Positions 45,047 to 52,765 of a stretch of DNA of 64,000 bases are shown here, piece after piece (the stretch's first letter is position 1; each line of letters starts with the position of its first letter). The translations under genes were made by a program, and so were the position numbers. This stretch comes from Paludibacteraceae bacterium. Its GTDB lineage: Bacteria; Bacteroidota; Bacteroidia; Bacteroidales; Paludibacteraceae. The notes below the pieces were generated by a model. It did no database searches, was not told the origin of the DNA, and worked only from the letters and a program-made list of their open reading frames with translations. Location of the stretch: the NCBI GenBank assembly GCA_017556705.1, contig JAFYMG010000016.1, positions 124,001 through 188,000 on the forward strand. Reading direction: 5' to 3'.

Positions 45047-46000
45047 ATGAAAAAAATTTCTATGTTTTTTGCAGCATTGGTAGTAGCAGTAGCTTCTTTT
45101 GCAACTCCTGCAAAGACCCCTACCAAGAACGATTTGGCAGACTACTACGAGCCAGGTCAATTGTGCGTTTGTGTGTACTTCGAGGAAGAAGTATGTAACG
45201 ACATCGTATTTGCAGGTTCTTACAATGGTTGGAACACCACTGTTGCTGAGATGGTTAAATTTGCTCCACTCGAGGGCTTCGAGGGTTGGTACTACGTTGC
45301 TGTAACTGACGCAAGCGAAGACATCCAAGGTAAACCAGTTCAATTGAAAGGTGATGGCAGTTTTGATTGGATGTATCAAACTGGTGATGTAGCTTCTTGG
45401 ACCGTAGTTGCAGGTACAGTTAACATCACTCCTGGTTACGACGGTGAGGCTGACCTCAAAGGTTACTCTACTGCAGAGCCTGTTATCTTGATCTCTGCTT
45501 ATTTCAAGCTTCACAACACTCCTTGCGGTTATGTAGCAGAGTACAAGGATTATATTATCCGCCTCAACGCTCCTTTCTGTGCTGGTGCTGATGGTACATA
45601 CTACGATGCTGCTATCATTGGTGACTTCAATGGTTGGTCAGAGGGTGTTGCTGCTAACTACATCGACGAGGAGACATTCGAGTATGTATTCGAACTCAAA
45701 CAAGCAGAGAAAACCCGTGCATTCAAGTTCAAAGCTCTTGGTGATACCGATTGGAGTAACCAAATCCAACTTCAAAATGAGAATGGTGAGTGGTATGACA
45801 ATCCAAACATTACATTGGGTGATGAGACTACTATTTCTATCGACTATTCTGCAGGAAAATATACCCTCTGCGCAGATGCTACAGACGTTGAAGAAGTAGT
45901 TGTAGAGAAAGCTTCTGCTGTTAAAGTTATCAAAGATGGCCAAATGGTTATTGAGATGAACGGTAAATTCTTCAACATCCTCGGTGCTGAGATGAAATAA
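45047..46000 (+). CDS. Secreted protein with two CBM48-like (E-set) glycan-binding modules
   Basis: 317 residues with signal peptide (MKKISMFFAALVVAVASFA), not an obvious lipoprotein. Two similar modules carry FAGSYNGWNTT (about residue 60) and IIGDFNGWSEGVA (about 185), the loop motif of AMPK/CBM48-type glycan-binding domains. The last 25 residues contain IKDGQMVIEMNGKFFNILGA, the tail shared with the proteins ending at 808 and 24595. Position after susD suggests a SusE/F-like accessory binding protein or a secreted partner. A terminator follows, closing the first transcript of the locus. Confidence 0.7.
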   Translation: MKKISMFFAALVVAVASFATPAKTPTKNDLADYYEPGQLCVCVYFEEEVCNDIVFAGSYNGWNTTVAEMVKFAPLEGFEGWYYVAVTDASEDIQGKPVQLKGDGSFDWMYQTGDVASWTVVAGTVNITPGYDGEADLKGYSTAEPVILISAYFKLHNTPCGYVAEYKDYIIRLNAPFCAGADGTYYDAAIIGDFNGWSEGVAANYIDEETFEYVFELKQAEKTRAFKFKALGDTDWSNQIQLQNENGEWYDNPNITLGDETTISIDYSAGKYTLCADATDVEEVVVEKASAVKVIKDGQMVIEMNGKFFNILGAEMK

Positions 46001-46027
46001 TTTACAATAGAATTATTCTATTAATGG

Positions 46028-46059
46028 GAAGCGTCCAACTTATGGGCGCTTCTTTTTTT
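46028..46059 (+). terminator. Intrinsic terminator after the SusCD operon
   Basis: GAAGCGTCC (46028-46036) pairs with GGGCGCTTC (46044-46052) with one wobble, then T7. Confidence 0.85.
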
Positions 46060-46069
46060 ATTCTATTTA

Positions 46070-46101
46070 TTTGCACATTCTATTTATTTTTACTACCTTT
46101 G
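46070..46101 (+). promoter_or_regulatory. Promoter of the GH53-GH2-galK-galM-lplA operon
   Basis: TTTG (46070-46073), a 20-base spacer, TACCTTTG (46094-46101), 26 bases before the start codon. It separates the hydrolase genes from the uptake genes. Confidence 0.8.
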
Positions 46102-46126
46102 CAAAAAAATATAAAATTGATATACC

Positions 46127-47194
46127 ATGAAACCAATTGTTTTATTCCTTTTGGCTGCATTTTTGATTGCTTGCAACTCATCTAAAGAGTCATATCCTGA
46201 TCCTGTAATCGGCAGTTATGCATATGGTGCAGATTGCTCGTGGATTAGCGAGCAAGAATCCGATGGCGTACTTTTTTATGATTCACTTGGTATCGCAAAA
46301 GATGGTATGCACGTCATGCGCGATGCAGGTATGAACGCAGTGCGTTTTCGTGTGTGGGTAAACCATCCTACAGGTTGGAGCAACAAGGAGGATGTCATTC
46401 GTAATGCACGTCGTGCCGATTCGCTTAAACTGCGAGTAATGATAGATTTCCACTATTCTGACTTCTTCGCAGACCCTAGCCGTCAGAATATTCCCGTTGC
46501 GTGGGCAGACTATGACCTTGAGCAAATGAAGCAAGCAGTAGCCAACCATACTACCGATCTACTATCTGCACTTAAAGCAGAGGGCGTCAGCCCAGAATGG
46601 ATTCAAGTTGGCAATGAGACTCGTAGTGGTATGCTCTGGCCAATGGGACGTTTCCAAGATGAGAATGGAGAAATAGAGGGTGGTTGGAGCCGTTATGCGC
46701 AACTCACCACGGCTGGCTATGATGCTTGTAAAACTATTTTCCCAGATGCAAGCGTGATTGTACATATTGATAATGCATATCTAGACAATAATTGGTTCTA
46801 TCGCAATCTCAAGCAATATGGCGGCAAGTTTGATATGATTGGTTTGAGTCACTATCCTATGATGAAACAATGGTCGGGCAAAGATTGGGATGAGATGAAC
46901 CAACTTGCGGCACAAAATATTGTTAATCTGCATAGCGAGTTTCAATGTCCTGTGATGGTGGTAGAAATAGGTACCTATGCCAATGATTCTAACTCCGTGG
47001 ATGTTATAACCGATTTCCGCCAACGTGTGGACACTATGGAGTATATGAAAGGAATCTTCTATTGGGAACCTCAAGTCTATAATGATTGGCGTCCGCAAGA
47101 ATATATTCCATTAGGGTGGGGGGCTTACCATATGGGCGCATTCACCACAGAAGGACAACCTAATGACGCGCTGAAAGCTCTCTGGAAAAGATAA
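46127..47194 (+). CDS. GH53 arabinogalactan endo-beta-1,4-galactanase (lipoprotein)
   Basis: 355 residues, lipobox LIAC (Cys16), so probably outer-membrane anchored. Cleaves beta-1,4-galactan internally. GH53 landmarks: YGADCSWISEQE, VRFRVWVNHPTGWS, LRVMIDFHYSDFFADP, acid/base Glu164 in QVGNETRSGMLWP, GLSHYPMMKQW, and nucleophile Glu280 in VVEIGTYAN. This enzyme identifies the locus as directed at galactan or type I arabinogalactan side chains of pectin. It precedes the GH2 gene by 32 bases. Confidence 0.95.
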   Translation: MKPIVLFLLAAFLIACNSSKESYPDPVIGSYAYGADCSWISEQESDGVLFYDSLGIAKDGMHVMRDAGMNAVRFRVWVNHPTGWSNKEDVIRNARRADSLKLRVMIDFHYSDFFADPSRQNIPVAWADYDLEQMKQAVANHTTDLLSALKAEGVSPEWIQVGNETRSGMLWPMGRFQDENGEIEGGWSRYAQLTTAGYDACKTIFPDASVIVHIDNAYLDNNWFYRNLKQYGGKFDMIGLSHYPMMKQWSGKDWDEMNQLAAQNIVNLHSEFQCPVMVVEIGTYANDSNSVDVITDFRQRVDTMEYMKGIFYWEPQVYNDWRPQEYIPLGWGAYHMGAFTTEGQPNDALKALWKR

Positions 47195-47226
47195 TTCAAA
47201 ATTCATAATTCAAAATTCATCATTCA

Positions 47227-49674
47227 ATGACTATCCTGATTTTAGCAATCACTTCTTTGCTCACTTCTTGGCAATTTGCCAAAGAGCAAAATGATCATCA
47301 AATGCCAGTGGCTGAGGATAAACATTGGCAAGAAGTCTCTGTTCCACACGATTGGGCCATCTATGGGCCATTCGACCGCGCCAATGACTTGCAAAACGTG
47401 ACCGTTTGGCAAAATGGCGAGACCTTCCCAACAGAGAAAACAGGTCGCACAGGCGGTCTGCCATACATGGGCAGCGCATGGTACAAAACCAATGTCACTC
47501 TACCAACTACAGGCGCTTGCGCCGATCTACAGCGAAGCGATCTACCATCTACATCTACCAATTATTTCCTCCTCTTCGATGGTGCAATGAGCGAGGCAGA
47601 GGTCTTTGTCAATGGACAAAAAGTGTGCTTCTGGCCATATGGCTACAATGCCTTCCATTGTGATATTACATCTGCTCTGCACAATGGCGACAACGAAATT
47701 GCAGTTCGCCTCCAAAACCGCGAGCAGAGTAGCCGCTGGTACCCAGGTGCAGGATTATATCGTAATGTACATTTAATCGAAAAGCCTAAAGTGTATGTAC
47801 CTATTTGGGGTACACATATCACGACGCCTTATGTGACGGAGCAATTGGCTTCCGTAAATATCAAGACGCGTGTAGAGAATGCACTCAATAAGCAAATTCG
47901 TTTGCATACGACGTTGATACTCAAATCTACAGGCGAGGTGGTAGATTCGTTGGTGAGTACGTATGATGTAAAGCATAATCTACCTCTCGAGCAAAACATC
48001 ACCATCCATAATCCTTCTTTATGGTCGCCTGAAACCCCTAATCTATACATTGCCCGCACGAAAGTATATGCAGATGGTAAATACCAAGAAGAGGTAGAAA
48101 CAGTATTTGGTGTACGTAGTGTACAGATTGTACCAAATGTAGGTTTCATGCTTAATGGCAAAGTACGTAAGTTCCAAGGTGTATGTCTGCACCATGATTT
48201 AGGTCCTTTGGGTTCTGCTATTAGTCGTGATGCGCTTCGTCGTCAATTGTTGATTCTCAAGGAGATGGGATGTGACGCAATCCGTACTTCCCATAATATG
48301 CCAGCCCCTGAGCAAATAGAGTTGTGCGATGAATTGGGCTTTATGGTGATGTGTGAGCCTTTTGACGAATGGGATTGGGCTAAATGTATGAATGGCTATA
48401 GTCGATTCTTCAACGAGTGGGCAGAACGCGATATGGTGAATATGCTACATCACTTCCGCAACAACCCAAGTATCGTCATGTGGTCTATCGGCAACGAAGT
48501 GCCTACACAGTGCGCCCCTGAGGGATATAAGATTGCCAAAATGCTCCAAGATATCTGCTTGCGCGAAGACGGTACTCGTCCTTGCACCGCAGGTATGGAC
48601 CAAGTGACTTGTGTGTTGGAGAATGGCTTTGCCAGTGTACTCCAAATCGTTGGTCTCAACTACAAGGCATATCGATATGAGGAATCTTACCAACGCACCC
48701 CTCAACACCTGATTTTGGGTTCAGAGACAGCTTCCACTGTTTCTTCGCGTGGCGTCTATCTCTTGCCCGCAGTACCAGATAATACGGATCATATCACCAA
48801 TCGCAATCATCCAGGAGGCAATAGCCAAACCAATCAATGTTCGGGTTATGACCTGCAATATTGTCCATGGAGCAATGTGCCTGATGAGGACTTCCGCAAT
48901 ATGGATGACTATCCATGGACGATTGGTCAGTTCGTTTGGACAGGTTTCGACTACTTGGGCGAACCCTCTCCATGGGATACCGATGCATGGCCAAGTCACT
49001 CTTCCTACTTCGGTATCATTGACCTTGCAGGTATTCCTAAAGATCGCTATTACCTCTATCGCTCTATGTGGCGCAAGGATGTACATACCGTACATCTCCT
49101 TCCTCATTGGAATTGGAACACGGGTGACACCCTTCCAGTTATGGCATACACCGATGCCGCTGAAGGCGAACTCTTTGTCAATGGCAAGAGTATGGGTAAG
49201 GTACGCAAACTCACTCGCGAAGAGTCTGAAGCCGCTATTCAGGCAGGTGATCCATTGGGCTTGCAACGCCGCTATCGCTTGATTTGGGATAATGTACCAT
49301 TTGAAGCAGGTGAGATTAAAGTTGTTACACCTGTAGGAGAGGCTATTCGCAAAACTGCAGGTGCACCACACCATATAGAAATGTACGTAGAAGATATTCC
49401 TGCTACGGACGCTAAACCAATGCACTTTGTGCGTGTGCGCGTATGCGATGCGAATGGCAATCTTTGCCCTCAATCCAATCATCTCATCCGCTTTACTACG
49501 AAAGGCGAAGGTACGTTCCGCGCGGCTGCCAATGGCGATGCAGCTAATCTTGACCTCTTCCATATGCCTCAGCACCACGCTTTTGCTGGCGAATTGACAG
49601 CTATTGTGGAAGGTAATTGCACGTTAATTGCTACAGCAAAGGGCTTGAAGAAAGCCGTATTAACCATACAATAA
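47227..49674 (+). CDS. GH2 beta-galactosidase
   Basis: 815 residues with a short hydrophobic N-terminus (MTILILAITSLLTS) that may direct export. Order: sugar-binding jelly roll (VSVPHDWAIYGPFD, SRWYPGAGLYRNVHL), immunoglobulin-like domain, TIM barrel (GVCLHHDLGPLGSA, IRTSHNMPAPEQIELCDELG), acid/base Glu424 in SIGNEVP and nucleophile Glu500 in ILGSETAS, then a C-terminal beta domain. Would release galactose from oligosaccharides made by GH53. A stretch of about 18 residues (TTGACADLQRSDLPSTSTNY) corresponds to a repeated DNA module at 47500-47559. Its stop codon lies within an 11-bp tandem array. Confidence 0.94.
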   Translation: MTILILAITSLLTSWQFAKEQNDHQMPVAEDKHWQEVSVPHDWAIYGPFDRANDLQNVTVWQNGETFPTEKTGRTGGLPYMGSAWYKTNVTLPTTGACADLQRSDLPSTSTNYFLLFDGAMSEAEVFVNGQKVCFWPYGYNAFHCDITSALHNGDNEIAVRLQNREQSSRWYPGAGLYRNVHLIEKPKVYVPIWGTHITTPYVTEQLASVNIKTRVENALNKQIRLHTTLILKSTGEVVDSLVSTYDVKHNLPLEQNITIHNPSLWSPETPNLYIARTKVYADGKYQEEVETVFGVRSVQIVPNVGFMLNGKVRKFQGVCLHHDLGPLGSAISRDALRRQLLILKEMGCDAIRTSHNMPAPEQIELCDELGFMVMCEPFDEWDWAKCMNGYSRFFNEWAERDMVNMLHHFRNNPSIVMWSIGNEVPTQCAPEGYKIAKMLQDICLREDGTRPCTAGMDQVTCVLENGFASVLQIVGLNYKAYRYEESYQRTPQHLILGSETASTVSSRGVYLLPAVPDNTDHITNRNHPGGNSQTNQCSGYDLQYCPWSNVPDEDFRNMDDYPWTIGQFVWTGFDYLGEPSPWDTDAWPSHSSYFGIIDLAGIPKDRYYLYRSMWRKDVHTVHLLPHWNWNTGDTLPVMAYTDAAEGELFVNGKSMGKVRKLTREESEAAIQAGDPLGLQRRYRLIWDNVPFEAGEIKVVTPVGEAIRKTAGAPHHIEMYVEDIPATDAKPMHFVRVRVCDANGNLCPQSNHLIRFTTKGEGTFRAAANGDAANLDLFHMPQHHAFAGELTAIVEGNCTLIATAKGLKKAVLTIQ
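47500..47559 (-). repeat. In-frame palindromic module inside the GH2 gene (CTAC(C) word)
   Basis: CTACCAACTACAGGCGCTTGCGCC with hairpin GGCGC-TT-GCGCC (47512-47523), then GATCTACAGCGAAGCGATC and CTACCATCTACATCTACC. It has the GCGAAGCG core and a GGCGCTTGCGCC hairpin identical to the one in the ABC-F gene at 53034-53045. Confidence 0.7.
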
Positions 49675-49708
49675 CCACACAATAACCATACAATAACCAT
49701 ACAATTCG
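49659..49708 (+). repeat. 11-bp period tandem array, four units, overlapping the GH2 stop
   Basis: ATTAACCATAC, AATAACCACAC, AATAACCATAC, AATAACCATAC, then AATTCG; a fifth ATTAACCATAC lies at 49719-49729, just above galK. Same unit and boundary as the inverted array at 9392-9441. Confidence 0.8.
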
Positions 49709-49742
49709 TTTAGGATATATTAACCATACAAATATTTTTACC

Positions 49743-50906
49743 ATGAAACTTGAAGAATTAAAATCTGCTTTTGAAGCAGCTTATCACAAAACGGCTACAG
49801 ATATTTTCTTTTCTCCTGGTCGAGTAAACCTTATTGGTGAACATACGGATTACAACGGAGGCTTCGTATTTCCTTGTGCACTAAGCTTTGGTACGTATCT
49901 TTTGATGGCTCCTAACAACGAGCTGAAGATTAATTTCCGTTCGTTGAATATGGAAGCTGTATATTCGCTCGAACTAACACAACTCACAGAACCATTGCCT
50001 AATAAGGCGTGGGCGAATTATCCTTTAGGTGTTATTGCACAATTCATCAAGCGCGGTGTGGCAATTGAGCAGGGATATGATATCCTCTTCTGGGGCAATG
50101 TACCCGCAGGTGCAGGACTGAGCAGTAGTGCTGCCATGGAGGTGGTGACTGCCTTTGCGTTTAATGAGTTGTTGGGTACGGGCTACGACCGCACCGAATT
50201 GGCTAAGATTGGGCAAAAAGCAGAACATGAGTTCGCTGGCGTGATGTGCGGAATCATGGATCAGTTTGCTTCTGCACAAGGTAAGCAAGATCATGCTATC
50301 TACCTCAACTGCGATACATTGGCGTTTGACCTCGTGCCAGTTAAATTGGAAGGCATCAAAGTGGTGGTCAGCAACACCCATTCGCCACACCACTTAGATT
50401 CTGGTGCATACAATGACCGTGTACGCCAATGCCAATTGGCTGTTCAGCAGATAAGTGCTGTTCGCCCCATTAAGAATCTGGCAGAGCTCTCGCAAACCGA
50501 TTTTGAGCAAGTGGAGCACGCAATAACCGACGAAGTGGCACATCGCCGTGCACGCCACGTGGTGGGCGAAGTACAACGTACCAAGGATGCTGTAGAGGCA
50601 TTGCAACAGGGGAATATTGAATTGTTTGGCAAACTGATGACGCAAAGCCATATATCACTTCGTGATGACTATGAAGTGACAGGTCTGCAACTTGATTCGT
50701 TGGCAGAGGCGGCATGGAAAGTAGAAGGCGTACTCGGTAGTCGTATGACAGGTGGCGGCTTTGGTGGCTGCACTGTATCATTGGTGCGCGACGAAGCTAT
50801 CCCTACCTTCATTGAGCAAGTAGGTGCCGAATATACCGAGAAGACTGGTCTGAAAGCCGATTTCTATATCGCAGAAATAGGCGATGGCGCACACAGAGTA
50901 ATGTAA
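49743..50906 (+). CDS. galK: Galactokinase
   Basis: Phosphorylates alpha-D-galactose to galactose-1-phosphate (Leloir pathway), cytosolic. 387 residues, GHMP kinase fold: GRVNLIGEHTDYNGGFVFP signature at about residues 28-46, ATP-binding PAGAGLSSSAAMEV at about 122-135, GIMDQFASAQG with the catalytic Asp, and MTGGGFGGCTVSLV near the end. Follows the GH2 gene and an 11-bp repeat array; galM is 14 bases downstream. galT and galE are not in the window. Confidence 0.98.
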   Translation: MKLEELKSAFEAAYHKTATDIFFSPGRVNLIGEHTDYNGGFVFPCALSFGTYLLMAPNNELKINFRSLNMEAVYSLELTQLTEPLPNKAWANYPLGVIAQFIKRGVAIEQGYDILFWGNVPAGAGLSSSAAMEVVTAFAFNELLGTGYDRTELAKIGQKAEHEFAGVMCGIMDQFASAQGKQDHAIYLNCDTLAFDLVPVKLEGIKVVVSNTHSPHHLDSGAYNDRVRQCQLAVQQISAVRPIKNLAELSQTDFEQVEHAITDEVAHRRARHVVGEVQRTKDAVEALQQGNIELFGKLMTQSHISLRDDYEVTGLQLDSLAEAAWKVEGVLGSRMTGGGFGGCTVSLVRDEAIPTFIEQVGAEYTEKTGLKADFYIAEIGDGAHRVM

Positions 50907-50920
50907 AATAGAACTGCAAA

Positions 50921-51955
50921 ATGGTAAATATAGAGTCTTTTAATACCCGCGTGGATGGTAAGCGTATAGTGCTCTGTACGCTGACTAACCGCAATGGTTT
51001 GCAGGCACAAATTACGAACTATGGAGCAAAGATAGTATCGCTAATTGTGCCAAACAAGCAAGGTGAGAAAGCCGACGTAGTATTGGGCTTCTCCACTTTT
51101 GAAGAATGGCAAAAGCAAGAAACCTATTTCAATGCTATTATTGGGCGCTATGCCAATCGTATCAAGGACGGTAAGTTCTCTATCGATGGAGTAGAGTACC
51201 AACTTCCAATCAACAATGGAACCAATTCTCTTCACGGCGGTGTACATGGCTTCAATGAGAAAGTGTGGGAGATTGTAGGACAATCTACCTATTCAGTGTC
51301 GTTGCACTATCGCGCAAAAGATGGCGAAGAAGGTTATCCTGGCAACTTGGATGTCTATGCTACGTATTCGTTAACCAAAGATAATGCACTATCTATTGTG
51401 TACGAAGCCAAAACCGACAAACCTACTGTTTTAGGATTCACCAATCATGCCTATTTCAATCTTGAGGGCGAGGGTTGTGGTACTGTACACAATCATCAAT
51501 TGCAGGTGCTTGCGGATGAATATACACCTTTCGACGATACAGCATGCCCTACAGGCGAAATTCTCCCCGTAGAGAATACCCCAATGGACTTCCGCCAAAT
51601 GACACGCGTAGGGGATCGGATTGATGATCCATTCTTTGTTCCTGGACGTGGAATTGACAATTGTTGGGCACTCACAGGATGGAATGCAAAGATAGCATCC
51701 CTACGTCATGCAGCCACGCTTGAGGCTGCAGATCGAAAAATGGAAGTGTGGACTACAGCTCCGGGATTACAGGTCTATACGGGTAATTGGGTGGAGCAAA
51801 ATGTGGGTAAGTCAGGAAAACAATATGATGTACAACATGCTATTTGCCTAGAAACACAGTATTTCCCAGATAGCCCAAATCATACGAATTTTCCGTCACC
51901 AATTTTGCGACCAGGAGAAATATATTATTCTCGGACTGATTATCGATTTGTATGA
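50921..51955 (+). CDS. galM: Aldose 1-epimerase (mutarotase)
   Basis: Interconverts beta- and alpha-galactose, feeding the alpha anomer to galactokinase. 344 residues. YGAKIVSLIVPNKQGEKADVVLGF, YFNAIIGRYANRIKDGKFSIDG, NSLHGGVHGFNEKVW, the catalytic His in GFTNHAYFNLEG and catalytic Glu in CLETQYFPDSPNHTNFPS are all in place. No signal peptide, so cytosolic. Completes the galactose part of the operon. Confidence 0.96.
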   Translation: MVNIESFNTRVDGKRIVLCTLTNRNGLQAQITNYGAKIVSLIVPNKQGEKADVVLGFSTFEEWQKQETYFNAIIGRYANRIKDGKFSIDGVEYQLPINNGTNSLHGGVHGFNEKVWEIVGQSTYSVSLHYRAKDGEEGYPGNLDVYATYSLTKDNALSIVYEAKTDKPTVLGFTNHAYFNLEGEGCGTVHNHQLQVLADEYTPFDDTACPTGEILPVENTPMDFRQMTRVGDRIDDPFFVPGRGIDNCWALTGWNAKIASLRHAATLEAADRKMEVWTTAPGLQVYTGNWVEQNVGKSGKQYDVQHAICLETQYFPDSPNHTNFPSPILRPGEIYYSRTDYRFV

Positions 51956-51973
51956 TGGGTAGGTTCTAGATAT

Positions 51974-52765
51974 ATGGGTGCTCTATTAATCACTTTGCCT
52001 AAAGATAGGCGTCTTGTATGGTATTTAGCTGCAGAAGAGTACTTTGCAAGGCATATCCGTACCCTTCGGCAAGGCTATGGCAAGGATTCGGAAAATACCA
52101 ACAAGGATATACATGGAATATTCTTTACATGGGTTGTGTCTCCTACTGTGATCTTCGGACGGCATCAAGTGATGGCCAATGAGGTGAATATCCCTTTCTG
52201 CCAAGCCAACAATATTGCTATGTACCGCCGCAAGAGTGGGGGAGGATGTGTGTATGCTGACAAGGGCAATTTGATGGTGAGTTATATATCTACTTCACCG
52301 CATATCGAGCAAGTATTTCAAGCGTATTTGGACCGTATGTCAGACTGCTTGCGCAGCATGGGTTACGATGCCGTCAAATCTACGCACAATGATATTATGG
52401 TAGGTGAACACAAAGTATCTGGTAATGCGTGTTTTGCCCTACCGCAGGCCACTATCGTGCATGGGACATTGCTATACGATGTGGATTTTGATGCCTTGCA
52501 ACAAGCTATCACGCCTTCTCAAGAGAAATTAGCAAAGCATGGCGTACAATCGGTGCGTCAGCGGGTAATGAATCTGAAAGATGCTCAGAGTGTTTTAGAG
52601 GAAAAAGGTTTCAAGGTTTCAAAGTTTCAAGATATTGAAGCATTTGCAAGGCAAATCGAAGACTATTGGTGCGAGGAGAGTTATATACCTACTGAAAATG
52701 ACCTTTTAGCAATCGATACCATCGAACAAGAATACCTCAATCCAGCGTTTATTCAATCTCGCTGA
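51974..52765 (+). CDS. Lipoate-protein ligase (LplA/LipM-type)
   Basis: 263 residues, biotin/lipoate ligase fold: FFTWVVSPTVIFGRHQ, YRRKSGGGCVYADKGNLMVSYI (RRxSGGG motif) and THNDIMVGEHKVSGNACF with the conserved Lys. Would attach lipoate or octanoate to carrier proteins such as GcvH, linking it functionally to gcvT and glyA elsewhere rather than to galactan. It shows an inserted-looking EEKGFKVSKFQDIE segment encoded by an 8-bp tandem word (52605-52631). Last gene of the operon by position; it ends in a 17-base convergent overlap with the ABC-F gene. Confidence 0.88.
   Translation: MGALLITLPKDRRLVWYLAAEEYFARHIRTLRQGYGKDSENTNKDIHGIFFTWVVSPTVIFGRHQVMANEVNIPFCQANNIAMYRRKSGGGCVYADKGNLMVSYISTSPHIEQVFQAYLDRMSDCLRSMGYDAVKSTHNDIMVGEHKVSGNACFALPQATIVHGTLLYDVDFDALQQAITPSQEKLAKHGVQSVRQRVMNLKDAQSVLEEKGFKVSKFQDIEAFARQIEDYWCEESYIPTENDLLAIDTIEQEYLNPAFIQSR
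52605..52631 (+). repeat. 8-bp tandem word inside the lipoate ligase gene
   Basis: AAGGTTTC, AAGGTTTC, AAAGTTTC, AAG: three copies and a bit. Because the period is not a multiple of three the peptide (KGFKVSKFQ) does not look repetitive. Confidence 0.7.

Noticed and set aside
45047..46000. Type IX secretion C-terminal domain on this and the other tailed proteins
   Set aside because: The tail is about 25 residues, without the usual 70-80-residue Ig-like domain, and no por genes were seen.
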